A DNA stretch of 64,000 nt from Tetracentron sinense (lineage: Eukaryota; Streptophyta; Magnoliopsida; Trochodendrales; Trochodendraceae), in contig CM026565.1 of the NCBI GenBank assembly GCA_015143295.1, positions 25,552,052-25,616,051 of the forward strand, in the 5' to 3' direction. Both the position numbers and the translations under genes were made by a program. The notes below the pieces were generated by a model. That model did not search any database, was not told the DNA's origin, and saw only the letters and a program-made list of their open reading frames with translations. Of the stretch, positions 1 through 11,960 are shown in pieces; positions within the stretch are counted from its first letter, which is position 1, and every line of letters begins with the position of its first letter.

Positions 1-261
1 GTTTTATGGTTGTTTGAGGGCTATAAATGTTTTTTTTTTGTAAAGAGTTGTTGGAGAAGGCGGGCTAAGCGGGCCATGTCGTGCCCGTGAGACCACCGTG
101 TCGTGTCCGTGCCTGTCTCACGTGTCGTGTTGGTCCATTAGCAAAAAAACAGGGCCCAGGCCCAGGCCCAGCCCACTAGGCGGGTCATGCCGTGCCGACC
201 CACACATTAAACGTATCGGGCTGGGCCGGCCCACGGGCCGCGGGCCATTTTTACACCTCTA
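1..261. mobile_element. Right end of a GC-rich hAT-like MITE
   Basis: The first 261 bases are rich in repeated words built on gggcc, cgtgtcgtg and cgggccat and end in ttacacctcta. Read on the other strand this end begins tagaggtgtaaaaatggccc, the same style of terminus as the hAT-like MITEs at 26982, 35781, 41179 and 43309. The left end lies outside the window, so no target duplication can be tested; the bases after the end are ctaaaaca. There is no reading frame. The assignment rests on the terminus and the composition. Confidence 0.45.
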
Positions 262-489
262 CTAAAACATGAACCTAAAAATTTCTTTAACTAAACTTCA
301 ATTTTAAAATTAATAGGAAACTGAACCTTGACAATCTGAATCATACATCAAGATCGCAAAATCAATAAACTTAACCTAAACATCTACCCAAAATATCTTA
401 TTACAACTCATCAATTTAAAAGTCTAATTAACCAAAACTCAGAAGTATGGATATCTATTCAAATGATTCTCCTCCGCCTGGTACCTTCA

Positions 490-2837
490 TGTCGCGACCC
501 AAAATCCTCCTCGAAGTTATGGGACTTTGGTTCGTGACTTATACTTCAAACTATCCTGCAAGAGCATTTAAAGCAATGCTAAAAAGCGGAAGCTAAATTT
601 TTCTTAACAAATAACACTTAACCGTATTCCAAGCATAAAACAAAATCGAATAAAATAGAAGTTTAAAAAGTAAATCAATCTAACACAATCAAAATCATAG
701 GTGGACATCCCCACCTCAAAGTAACTCCAAGTCTATATACACAGGTCACTCCCTTACCAATAATCCAAATTATGCCACTTGTCAAGGCCTTTGTCTACTC
801 TCAGGTGTTCTTTCTCGACACCCTCTTTAATGTACTCTTCTTCCACCCACGGAGCTGGAGCACAGATATCAAAAGGAGGACCTGTTGACAATAAAGTTCA
901 GCTGAGCATGGAAGGCTCAGCGTATACTAACAACAAAACAATACAGTTATAAAACGATAATAGGATTTCATAAGTAGTTCATATATAATTCAACTTCAGA
1001 AACATAACATTCTTCATGTCAAACATACAGAAATCATAGTTTCGATATTCATGTGCATACTTTTCAAAACTATATACTTTATTTTACTTTCTTCGAAAAT
1101 TACATGCTTTTATCATCTTCTTCATGTCTTTTTACTTTTACTTTTACATCTTTCCTTCTTTCATTTAACTTAGTCAAGTTAATCCACTTTGCTTGGAATA
1201 TCAGATGGTTAGTGTTAGTGTCTGGTCTGACATACACTAAACACCCACCCAATAATATCCTTATTCGTTCTTTTACTTGAGATCAGATGACTAATGTCGG
1301 TACCCGATCTGACGTACATCAGCATCCTCCAAATAGCCTTATCATACTTGGGATATCAGATGGTTAGTGTCGGTGCCTGGTCTGACGTATTCTAAACACC
1401 CATCCAATAACATATTCTTCTTTGTTTTACTTGAGATTAGATGATTAGTGTCGGTGCCTAGTCTAACGTACACTAGCATCCTCCCAATAGCTTATTCTTT
1501 TCTTTTCTTCCTTTTCTTTCTTTCACTTTTTCTTTTCAGATACCCGTACTTATACAAAAATCCCGATCACACATATACAAGTGATCATATAACATTTGTA
1601 AGTGACATATAGGCAATAAAACTTTAACAACGTAGCATATGCATTTCAATTGTCAATTCATAATTCTAAGCATGCTCACATGTCATTTAGGTACACAATT
1701 TCATTCTTAAAGCATATTCTTCATCAATTCAATGTATCATTATTTCTCCTTTTTCATAATTAAACTTCCACACGAGTAATTTAGTCAAAATTTACATAGA
1801 CATTTCATCAAACACTTAATCTTTCTCATTTACTTAAATATATAATTCATACAAATCTTTCAATAGAGCTAAACTATTTCATTTCACTATTTTCATGCTT
1901 CCTTTTTAATTTTTCATGAGGAATTCACAATAAAGAGTATTAATACAAGAAACTCTTCAACAAATCATAGGATAGCATGCATTTCATTAAATTAAAGCTA
2001 AGACATTATAACAATAAGGTTTAGTAGATAGTATCGACCTCACAAAACTGAATCTCTTCAGTCCAAATTTGGAAAAAAGAGTTGAGGAAGATTGAAGGTT
2101 GGATTCCAAACTTAAGGACTGAGCTCCAAGCTTCCTCTTGTTCCTCCAAGGGTTTTCCTTAGAAAACCTAGGGTTTTGCTCATCTCTTTGCCAAATTAGG
2201 TTAGAAGGATTTAGAATATCCTAAAACCCCGTATTAGGTGTCCTATTCATAGTCCAAATGGGTTAAACCCCGAAATTTCGGATTTAGCACAAATTTTTTT
2301 AAAAATTGTTTTAACAACATTCGTTTGAACGAAAGTTATGTTTGTTCGAACGAAAGTTTCAATTGAACAATTATAGGACCCTTAAAATGGCCACGGTTTT
2401 GAATTGTTGCCCATTTTCTGGCTTCGTTCGAACGAAAGTCCCAAACTTTGTTTTTCTTGTTTTTCTTCCAAGTTCACTCCTTATACTTGGGTCCATACCC
2501 ATTTTTAAACATGCTTAAACATTTTTTTTTGGACTTAAACATTATTCTAATCATGTTATTTACCTTGGGTATAACCCACTATTTATTATTGACCATTTTA
2601 CCCTTTTCCACTACCCGGAACCTTTTCCCTCTTTCCCTCGGCTATTTAAGCACTTAGAATGCTTAGGATACCTACCCCTAGTGTCCAACACTCCCATACA
2701 CACACACATGCCCTTGCTAAGGCTCTCATTGACATTTTACCCTACACCACGCACTTAGAGGGCTTTTGGCCTGGTCTAACCCATATAGAAAATACTATTC
2801 ACCACACACTTTTTACTATGTTTTTCGGGGTTCTACA
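490..2837 (-). mobile_element. Solo LTR, 2.35 kb, probably Ty3/gypsy
   Basis: The plus strand reads tgtcgcgaccc at the left end and ggggttctaca at the right end. The LTR therefore runs on the minus strand from tgtagaaccccg to gggtcgcgaca, a TG...CA pair. It is flanked on both sides by the same 5 bp, cttca, at 485-489 and 2838-2842. No gag or pol coding is present, so this is a solo LTR left by recombination between two LTRs. The TGTAGAACCCCG start resembles LTRs of plant Ty3/gypsy elements (family knowledge, not a database match). It contains a tandem array at 1201-1510 and repeated gttcgaacgaaag words near 2340-2440. Confidence 0.85.
1201..1510. repeat. Four-unit tandem repeat inside the solo LTR
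   Basis: Four copies of a unit opening with tcagatggttagtgt or a variant start near 1201, 1283, 1356 and 1437. The spacing is 73-82 bp. Units 1 and 3 share the ggttagtgt and acacccacccaataa forms, while units 2 and 4 share the gacta/gatta and catcctccaaatagc forms. The array is therefore better described as two copies of a roughly 154-bp dimer. Confidence 0.75.
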
Positions 2838-2965
2838 CTTCATGTTCTTCAATTTACTCCTCTTCTATCAAAGGTTCAGCGTTAGTCTCAAAATTTAAAC
2901 TCCCCGACATAAACATTTCAGCTTAGCAATGAAACACTCAGTGGATATACATTCTTAGCTAACAC

Positions 2966-5900
2966 CTAAGAAGCACGGATACTTCAAAAAGGTCTCCGTA
3001 CCCGTGTCGGATACGTATCAGATACGGATATGCCTCCGATACGGCGGGATACATATGGGATATGGCTTAGACGTATCTAATTAATTTAAAACAATTTTTT
3101 ATCATGGATACGGCAAGGATACGTTTGGGATACAGCATGGATACGACACAGTCTTCATATTTATTATGTAAATCATTTAGGGCTCCATTCAGCTGAAACA
3201 AAAAAGAAAGAGAAAGAAAAGGAGGAAGAAGAGGAGAAAGGAGGAAGAACCCTACCTCTTTCGGTCTTTCCCGTCCGAAGCTCAAGCTCAAGCTTCCCGT
3301 TCAGGTCCCTGTTTGCTTCTTCTTTTTTTCTTTGTTCAAGAAATAGTTTGGTCCCTGTTTGCTTCTTTTTTTTATTGTTTGTTTTTTTTTACTATTTGCC
3401 TTTTCTTTTAAAGCTCAAACAACTATTAGTCTGTTACCCTCCCCCCCAAAAAAAAGGTTTCAACTTTCAATTGTCCAAATCAATTGTTTTTTAAAGGCTC
3501 AAATTTTAGTTGACTGTTTTCTCTTGTTTGCTTCCGTTTTTTTTTTTAAGGCTCAAACAAATTCAACTGTCAAATGAATCAAATCAATTATTTTTTTAGA
3601 GTGTTCTCTCTTTCTCTTTTAACATACTTTGATTGTTTACTAAATTCATAATTTTAGGAATATGAGTTCGGGTTCAGGAAGTTTGGGTTCAACGTGTGGA
3701 AGTGGAACTTCCATGATACAAGATGAATCAGATGATCATAATCTGTGGAATTATTTTACTAAAGTAGAAAAAATGGGGGAAGGAGGTGGGAATACCAAAT
3801 TCAAATGCAATTATTGTCAAAATATTTACAACGGGTCATATTTTAGAGTCAAGGCTCATTTGTTGAGACTTTCGGGTCATGGGATTAGAGTGTGCCCAAA
3901 AGTGAATTTCTCGACTCTTTCTAAAATGCAAAAGGTAGTTGAAGATGCTGAAAACCAGTTGAAAATGGTTATGCCTAAAAAGGTTCCTTTGCCACCTTCT
4001 GCTTACCAATCCATGGGTATGGGGTCAAGCAGTACCGGAGCAATTAGACAAGAAGGTTTTGAGCCAAGAAAAAGAAAGGCTTCTGGAAACACTACCTTAG
4101 AGAAGGCATTCAACAATAATGCTTGAGAACAATTGCATTCCGAGATTGCTCGGATGTTTTACTCAAGTGGCTTGCCTTTTCATTTAGCTAGTAACCCACA
4201 TTATGCGAGTTCCTTTTCATTTGCTGTAAACAATTTAATTGTTGGGTATGTACCTCGTGGATATAATTTGTTGAGGACTTCTTTACTCCAAAAGGAAAGG
4301 GCAAATGTAGAAAGGTTGTTGGAGACGACTAAGAAATCATGGAAGGAAAAGGGGTTAAGTATTGCTACAGATGGATGGACTAATTCACAAAGAAGACCTT
4401 TTATCAATTTTATGGCAGCATCAGAATTTGGTGCAATGTTCTTGAAAGCTATTAATTATGAGGGGGAGGTGAAAGACAAGTTTTATTATTTCCAACTTGA
4501 TCAATCAAGTAATTGAAGAAGTTGGACCTCAAAATGTGGTCCAAGTGATTACTGATAATGCTCCTATTTGTAGTTCAGCTGAATTACTCATTCAAGGCAA
4601 GTACTCAAATATCTTTTGGACACCATGTGTGGTGCACACATTAAACCTTGCCCTTAAGAATATATGCGCTGCAAAAAATATTGAGAATAATGCAATTACT
4701 TATGAAAAATGCCATTGGATTACAGGTATTGTTGGGGATGTGATGTTTATAAAAAAACTTTATCATGAATCATTCTATGAGATTGGCTATTTTCAATGAG
4801 TTTGTGCCCTTGAAATTATTTACTGTTGTAGACATGCGCTTTGCATCTTCAATTATTATGCTAAAAAGGTTTAAATTGATAAAGTGTGGCCTCCAAACAA
4901 TGGTTATAAGTGATAAATGGGTTTCGTACAAAGAAGATGATATTGGGAAAGCAACATTTGTGAAGGAAAATGTGTTGAATGATATATTTTGGGATAAGAT
5001 AGATTACATACTCTCTTTCACATTTCCAATTTATGAGATGCCTCGGTTTTGTGACACCGACAAGCCATGTCTTCACTTGGTTTATGAAATGTGGGATGCA
5101 ATGATTGAAAAAGTGATGGTATCCATCTATAAGCATGAAGGGAAGTTAGAACATGAGGAGTCAACCTTCTATTCCGTGGTGCATGAGATACTATTTGAGA
5201 GGTGGGCCAAAAGTAACACACATCTTCATTGTCTTGCACATTCTTTGAATCCCATGTAATAGTTTACTTTTAGACTATTAGTTATTCTTATTTTTTAAGT
5301 TATATCTTTTAATATCAATAGTATAATTTTTTTGATGTTTTGTTTTTTTTTAATTGTAAAATAGGTGTTACAATTCAATGTGGCTTGATGAAAATCCCAA
5401 TCATGTTCCTCCTCACAAGGATGATGAAATTGCAAATATGAGAAACAAGTGCTTCAAGAAATACTTTCCATGTGCAGATGAGAGAAGGGCTGTTAATGTT
5501 GAGTATGCCAAGTTCTCGGGTTGTTTGGACAAATTTGAAGACCATGACTCGAAAAATGATAGAGGAGCAATGGAACCACTTCTTTGGTGGTTTGCACATG
5601 GGTCTTCTGCACCTATGCTCCAATCTTTAGCATTGAAATTACTTGGTCAGCCATGTTCCTCTTCTTGTTGTGAAAGGAATTGGAGTACCTACTCTTTCAT
5701 TCACTCCCTAAAAAGGAACAAAATGACACCACAACATGCTGAAGATTTGGTTTTTGTGCATAACAATCTCCGTCTCTTATCAAGGAGGAGCCGACAATAC
5801 GTGGAAGGAGAGACCAAGCTATGGGACATTGGTGGAGATGGATTTGATTCAATGGAGGGTGCTGGGCCTGCTGGCTTGCTTGAAATTGCTAGTCTTTCAC

Positions 5901-6233
5901 TTGATGAGCCTGATATGGAAGCTATAGTATTCACAGAGGAAGGCGAAGATGATATTAATGAAGTTCCTTAGCTTCATAGGATGACTTTATTTTTTGCTTA
6001 GTGGATGATGAGATGTCTCGTTTGTTTTTGCATGGACATGGTCTTTTTTATACATAAACAGAACTAAACCAATGGTTATTTTGTAATTATAATACAAAAT
6101 ATAGTATTTTTTTTATATATATATAAAAAATACAGACGTATCCTGGCCGTTCCCGTATCCTGTTTTTTTAGGTTCTGCCGTATCGTCCTACCTGTATCGT
6201 ATCGTACCCATATCCCGTATCCGTGCTTCCTAG
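2966..6233 (+). mobile_element. Complete hAT (Ac/Ds superfamily) transposon, 3.27 kb
   Basis: The ends are inverted repeats: ctaagaagcacggatac at 2966-2982 and gtatccgtgcttcctag at 6217-6233, which match at 16 of 17 positions. They are flanked by an 8-bp target duplication, gctaacac at 2958-2965 and gctaatac at 6234-6241, with one mismatch. Eight base pairs is the hAT signature. Both subterminal regions (2975-3150 and 6130-6225) are packed with copies of ggatacg or its complement cgtatcc, the arrangement expected for transposase-binding repeats. Inside is a single transposase gene at 3662-5971 that can no longer be translated through. The element sits inside the old LTR-like sequence and is therefore younger than it. 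Confidence 0.95.
3662..5971 (+). pseudogene. hAT transposase, BED finger to hATC, disabled
   Basis: The reading starts at ATG 3662. Near residues 25-80 is a BED-type zinc finger (FKCNYC, then HLLRLSGHGIRVCP). Downstream follows a DUF659-like transposase core containing IATDGWTN and VITDNAP, two acidic positions of the expected catalytic core, and IFWTPCVVHTLNLALKNIC. At 5378-5971 is an hATC dimerisation region with SSSCCERNWSTYSFIHS. The frame is broken by an in-frame TGA at 4124-4126, a one-base frame change near 4480-4490, and an extra A in the A-run near 4751-4757. A 109-bp intron is likely at 5256-5364 (GT...AG), because removing it joins the last two blocks in frame. The protein would cut and reinsert its own element; this copy cannot make it whole, although the ends remain usable by a related transposase. 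Confidence 0.9.
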
Positions 6234-7166
6234 GCTAATACTATCATAAACATCATAACATACATACTTGTGAGATAGAATTCTATAAATCAGATACTAG
6301 TACCATCGTTTCCTACTTGTATCTACGTGTGAATCAAGTACTAGTATCTTCAATGCTTTAGGTGCAGGTACCTTTAGATCTTGGATTGGTGTTGGTACTC
6401 ATAACTTGTGAAGACTCAATCATGCATTTAGACATACATACTTGTGAGATTTTGTGAGCTTATGAGACTTATGAGCTTGTAAGATATCCTGTGAGTTTTC
6501 ATACTTGTGAGCTTGTGAGCATATCTTGTACGTGATCATATTGTGCTTGTGAACATATCATACTTGTAACTTATCATAGGTGATAACATTTGCTTAAACT
6601 ACACCCTAAATTACAAATCTAGTGTCATTGGAGATCCATCATAGCATCCCATACCACTACGATAAATAACATAAACAACAAGACCGTAATTCAAGGTTTG
6701 TTTACCCGAAATTAATTTACATACCTTACATACACCGTAAATCATGTTTATCGACCCATAGTTATCAAATCGAGTCATATAACTCAATAACATATTCATA
6801 AATTCCCAAAACACATAAACAACATGATCATACTTTATTAATCATTCATAGAATACATAGATAACATATTCATAATGTGTAGAGCATGTAAATACCTTAC
6901 TCATAATTTATAGGACATCTAATTTACCCATTTTTATTCACAAATCCATTATACGTGATTATTTACATCCCAATAATACAAGAATCATATATCTAATAAT
7001 TCTTTATACACTTACGCATCTTGTTCTTATTCAAAATCCATACACAGGCCCTTTTGCAAAATGATATTTTTGACTAAGGGAGGAAAGAGAAAGAGTAAAA
7101 GTGGATTCAAGCTCAGTGAAAATCTGTACTTACATAACCCTTATTCTTAATTTAAAATATTCCTAC

Positions 7167-9402
7167 TGTTAGACATGATGCCCAGAAAAGTCATTTAGAT
7201 TGTTAGACTCTTATTAATTTGATTAATAAAGACTTCTTCTTAATCTATTGTGTATTCATTATGTGTAATTGATCATGATCATGAGATGATCTATACGATA
7301 TGAGATATCAATAAAGGTCCATAGGATATATTGTAGAAAAGTTATGTGATTGGATTATCAAAGGCAAATATAACTTTCTAGTTCCTTATACTTTATATAG
7401 TCACAGCTGTGGGTGAAGCTGGGCACTTCACTTATATGGTTGCCAGAATGCTAAGATGTTCTCAATAATTGAGATGTACTTCTATCTTGAACTATTATAG
7501 TGGAGACTACACATCAGCATATGGGTGCTTAAATGTACACTGACTGATTGCATTCATTGAGAGACCTCTTGCAGAAACATACTGTCAAATAGTTGGTCTC
7601 TCATTCACATTGAACAGTTTCGATGATCCTTAGATCTGATGTGTTCATCTATGACTGAGCAGTGATCTGACTGTTTTGATTCCACCAACGTATTTTTCTA
7701 ACTTAGGGAATACAATACAGTGACAGTTGGATAGTCAGAAAGCTGTTCGAGTCATGATGAATTTCAAACAAGAAATCCATTCTCATTAATTTGAGAGATT
7801 ATCCAAGTTCCGAGTAAGACTGTTGATTAAGTTCAAATCCTGCGCATGTGATTTTAAAATCAAAATAAGTTTTGAAATATACTTTTAATAAAAGATATTA
7901 TACTTATTAAAGGATTTTCTCAAAATATTTTTTTTGAGAAATTGTTTCTCATGGCTTAATCATAAGTCTTGGAAACCCGGATGATGTACAATGGGCTATG
8001 AGTTAGATAATATGTCAATTTCGAAGGCCCATTAGGGATAATGTATTTAGAAGGATAAATTGAATTAAAAAGTTCATGTGGCGGGATCCGTAATAGTTAA
8101 TGTTCATACACTGGGATTCAATTGCAACATGGATATCTCACGTCACTTGCAATTCCAATGTAATTCCTATTTAGGGTCAATGGGATAACATTGGGTAAGC
8201 CGGGGTAAGAATGTCCCAGAGCAATCTGTGGAGATGCTCCCGTAAGAAATACAAGCTCAATAATTGATTAAATCTTAATCAATTATTTAAGTGATTAAAA
8301 GTTAATCATTAATTAAATAGATTAAAAGTTAATCTATGGTTTAAATTAATTGTTAATTTAAATCTAGGGATTATATTAGTAATTATTTAATTAACCTAAT
8401 TAAAGGGGAAATGGGTTTGACCCATATCCATAAACCCATTTAATATGGACCTTTAATATGGGCCCAAACCCATGGATTAAAACCCTAGGGTTGGGCACCC
8501 CTTGGAGTAATCCTAATTGGATTAAGATTAGGTTAATTGAATAATTGTTAAAATATAATTCCTTTTATTATGAAATTAAAATCCAATGGTTGGATTACAA
8601 GAAGGATTAAGAAGAGATGGAATTAGATCCAAACTAGGAGTCCAAAACTCCCCTTTGCTCACGCCCCCCTTGTGCTCACGCCCACCCCTTTGGTTGTGGA
8701 ATCCTAGTTTGACTAGGATTCCTCCCTTTGTTGGTTGTTGATTTATCCCTATTAATTAAGGAATCCTCATTTAATAAGGACTCTTTAATTAGTAGGATTA
8801 CTATAACTAAAGTAGTTATATTTAAACTAAGATTTTATTTAAATTAATAATAAGAGTTATTATTAATAAATAACTTCTTAAGGGATAAGTTATAGTTGGA
8901 GTAGGATATGGATTAGATCCATTCTATAAATACCCCAAGACCAAAAACGTATGGGGTAAGAGAATTGATAATTCTCCAGAATTTTTTCTCTCTCCCACTC
9001 ATCTCTCTCCAAACCGTGAGCCCCTAGGGATATACCCTCGGGATTTTCATGAGCTACTAAGGGTGGTCCATGTTGGGTTTTGCTACTTTAGGTTTTGAAC
9101 CTTAAGGTTGTTGGTGATAGAAGGTCTACACCATTACTCTATCTCCTTCCTCTTGCTTCAACAATTCCAAAAAGAGATTCTAAAGCTTCGTGGGGATAGT
9201 GAAGAACAAGGATCGAGCTTCGAGTATTTCTTTGAGAAATCTCTACAAAGAGTTGACAGTTCAAGTGGATTAAGCTTCACCGGTGAACATCAATCACCAA
9301 GGTGATATGACTAAAACTTTTAGATAAAATTTGATGTTTTCTATGGTGTTAAGATCTAGGGGATCTAGTTTCCGCATAAATTTTTATCGAAATCCCCCTT
9401 CA
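7167..9402 (+). mobile_element. Solo LTR, 2.24 kb, second family
   Basis: It begins tgttagacatgatgcc and ends cccccttca, a TG...CA pair. The same 5 bp, cctac, flank it at 7162-7166 and 9403-9407. A TATAAATA box at 8925-8932 fits a plus-strand LTR promoter, placing U3 at about 7167-8950 and R-U5 after it. The 65-codon open frame at 9108-9305 lies in the R-U5 part and has no recognisable domain. No internal coding region remains, so this is a solo LTR. It interrupts the older LTR-like sequence and has no obvious similarity to the LTR at 490-2837. Confidence 0.85.
8925..8932 (+). promoter_or_regulatory. TATA box of the solo LTR
   Basis: TATAAATA lies in attctataaatacccc, about 470 bp before the LTR 3' end. 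This is the usual place for the LTR core promoter. Any transcript would read out into 9403 and beyond. Confidence 0.5.
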
Positions 9403-10624
9403 CCTACATGATTGCATAACTCTTATTCTTAATTAAATAAACACATTAACCTTTAAAATATCCCTAAATGCTTAAATTCTTACTCTTAAATCAATCTAAC
9501 CATTAAAATTTATGCATCTACTTAAAATCTTAATCTTAATCATGCTTATTCTTAATCTTACTTGAAATCTTAATCCCTTATTCTTAATTACCAATCAATG
9601 ATTACAATATCATTAACTTGCAAACATCCATATAATCCTTGTTTTTAATCATATTCATGCTTCTTCTGAAATCTTACTTTAAATCAAATCATAATACCAT
9701 TAGCTTATGAAAAATATATCACTTCAAAGTCATTCTTGTTCTTATTCTTAATCCACGATTACAACATCATTAACTTAAGAAATTATATCAAACTTTTCTC
9801 GATTGATTCCCTACTATCAAACGCTTGCGAAGGAATCCTTCTAACTCAAATCTGCGAAGAAAACACCCTTTGATTGGATCTCCTTCCCTTTCCAAAGCTT
9901 TCTTCTTCTCTAAGTAAAACTCTTTTCAAAACCCTAAGTTTTCTCCCTCTTCGATGTTCTAAGGCTCTTAGAATGATTAGACACTCTAATCTCATGAATT
10001 AAGACCTATTTATAGGGTTTATCATTGAGATTTTCCAAATTTTCATGAAACTTGGCGTTTTTATGGGTTTCTGCGCGCAGCCGTTCGAACGCCTTAAGTG
10101 GCTATTCGAACGCCTGACCTTCTAATTTTTGGCCGTTAGAATACCCAAACCATATATTCAACGCCCAAGCCTGAATCTCCCTATTTTTCTCTAGTGCACA
10201 CAACAATAACAAACCTTTCTCTACAACACACACATTTAATTACTTTAAGTTTCTAATTAAACATTTTAAAAAATACTTAAAAAATCAAATTCCTAGTAAA
10301 TCAAAATCACATTCTTCAATTTTAGTACAAAAACGAAAATCTTGTCCGTTGTCCAAAAATAGATAATTGATTAAACCACTCCATACATAATATTCAAATC
10401 CCATAAAATAACTTATGTTCATTTAACCTATAAACATCAATTACCGGAGAAAAAAAATTATCTCAAAATTCGATACTTTATTTTTATTTTTGCTATAAAT
10501 CGCTTGTTTTCGACAATTTCTGCAATTCCTATACTTAGTCATTTTTAAATCAACTTAAAATCATTAAAAGAACAAGGCATCACATGTATGCCACAAATAT
10601 CGAGAACTAAAATACAAGTTCTAC

Positions 10625-11012
10625 ACACCATCTCGATTTTGAGGATAAAAATTTGGCGAAATCTCAAAGAGTACTAGTGATTAGCGTACCCCTTGATACT
10701 TCATCTAACGTACCACCATGTCCTCGTGTCCCTTTTAACACCCCTTTAACCTTGGTTAAGCTAACTAAATTAAAGTTAATATTGTTTTCTTCTAAAAACC
10801 AATGTTAGAATGATTAACCCTAGGGGTGAGTAAATATTAACCAAAATTGATGACTTCTAAAATGTGAATGTTATAAAAAAAATAAAAAAATAAAAACATA
10901 ATGGGTTGTGTGTGTGAATGAGTTGTGAGAACAAGCAAAGCTTGTGTGTAGCCCATTTATCCCACATTGACTAGCGATGATAGGATCCTTTTCCTCAAGT
11001 ACTCCTACCCAG
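10625..11012. other. No gene; short MITE relic
   Basis: No coding signal is seen. At about 10690-10870 lies a fold-back relic with cccctttaaccttggttaag followed by a T/A-rich centre and aaccctaggggtgag. It belongs to the small family also seen near 38235-38405 and 26740-26900. Confidence 0.4.
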
Positions 11013-11960
11013 TGTTACCTAGTTCGCTACCTACTAGTGTGAACCGCGAACTGGTTTGAAGTGAACCAGTTTGCGGTCCGGTTCGTTTGGGTTCGTGAAA
11101 ATGAGCGAACCGCTACCCGAACCCAATAGCTTTGGTTCGGCGAACTTTTTGTTTGGGTTCGATGAATTTTTTGTTTGAGTTTAGCGAATTTATACTTTGA
11201 GTTCGACGAATTTGTTTTCTGGGTTTGCGAACCGGCCATAAAACCTATTTTTTTAATGTTTATTTTTAAAATAACCTATTTTTAATGTTTTTTTTCTAAA
11301 TAACTATTTATAATATATTTATTTACATGGTTAATATATATTTATAATATTACTATTATATGAACATACCAAGCTAGTGAACCAAACTAAAAAAGTAAGT
11401 GAACTGAGAAATGAATTGTCTCATCCTATCCCTGGCGAACTTGGTTCACTCTAGAGTGGCGAATTGAGAACCTGAATTCGAATCGAGCTTACCCCTAGCA
11501 AACACAGTTCACTCTAGAGTGACGAATTGTGAACCTGAATTCAAATTGAGCGAATCGATGAACCAGGTAACATTTTTTTTTTTTTGGAACTTAGGGTGTC
11601 CCCAACCCTTTGGGTTAGGACTAATCCCCGAGGGTGCGACGTGAGCTCGCAACCCACCACACCAGGTAAGTCCGGGTAAACCCGTGCGAGACTGGCCCCA
11701 AATGGGGAGTGAGAAATGGAACCTATGACCTCCCACTTGGGGAAAGGCCTAAGAACCGCTGGTCCACTTCGCCAAGGGTAGGCTCGGTTCGAATTCAAGT
11801 TTGCAATTCGCCACTCTAAAGTGAACCCAGTTCAACAAGGATAAGATGAGACAATTTGTTTCTCGGTTTACTTACTTCTTTAGTTTAATTCGCTCATATA
11901 ATATTAATATATATATTAATCGTGTAAATAAATATATTATAAATAGTTATTTACCCCTCT
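11013..11960. repeat. Fold-back repeat with gaac-rich words, interrupted by a SINE
   Basis: The segment 11390-11495 (aagtgaactgagaaatgaa, then ggcgaacttggttcac and cactctagagtggcg) recurs inverted at 11785-11900, giving a large hairpin. Outer ends tgttacctagttcgc near 11012 and its complement gaaccaggtaaca near 11560 suggest inverted termini of one element, now split from its second arm by the SINE at 11571-11782. The segment 11500-11550 is a partial second copy of the inner arm. No reading frame is supported, and the class is unclear. Confidence 0.5.
11571..11782 (-). mobile_element. tRNA-derived SINE
   Basis: On the minus strand the element opens ccttggcgaagtggaccag, a good tRNA-type box A (complement of 11759-11777). 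It continues with ggtcataggttcca, a box B-like sequence (complement of 11717-11730). About 210 bases of body follow, ending in a run of 13 A (T-run at 11573-11585). A tRNA-like head with A and B boxes plus a 3' A tail defines a SINE transcribed by RNA polymerase III. It has no coding capacity, and no convincing target duplication was found. A diverged second SINE lies at 20832-21022. Confidence 0.75.

Larger units (their letters stand above)
262..10624 (-). repeat. Old LTR-like sequence hosting three later insertions
   Basis: The pieces 262-489, 2838-2957, 6242-7161 and 9408-10624 seem to form one degraded, minus-oriented LTR-like sequence. Its right end ttctaca is the reverse complement of a tgtagaa start, as in the solo LTR at 490-2837. 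Internal landmarks occur in a comparable order: a region with a cctccgcctggta stretch, a feeble tandem section near 6420-6540, and the word ttcgaacg at 10084 and 10105. The solo LTR, the hAT element and a second solo LTR each carry their own target duplication, so they came later. The left end is lost under the element at 1-261. I infer one ancestral sequence; alignment of the joined pieces to the other LTRs would settle it. Confidence 0.4.

Noticed and set aside
9108-9305. Small protein gene in the solo LTR
   Set aside because: It begins without ATG support, lies in the R-U5 part of an LTR, and has no recognisable domain.
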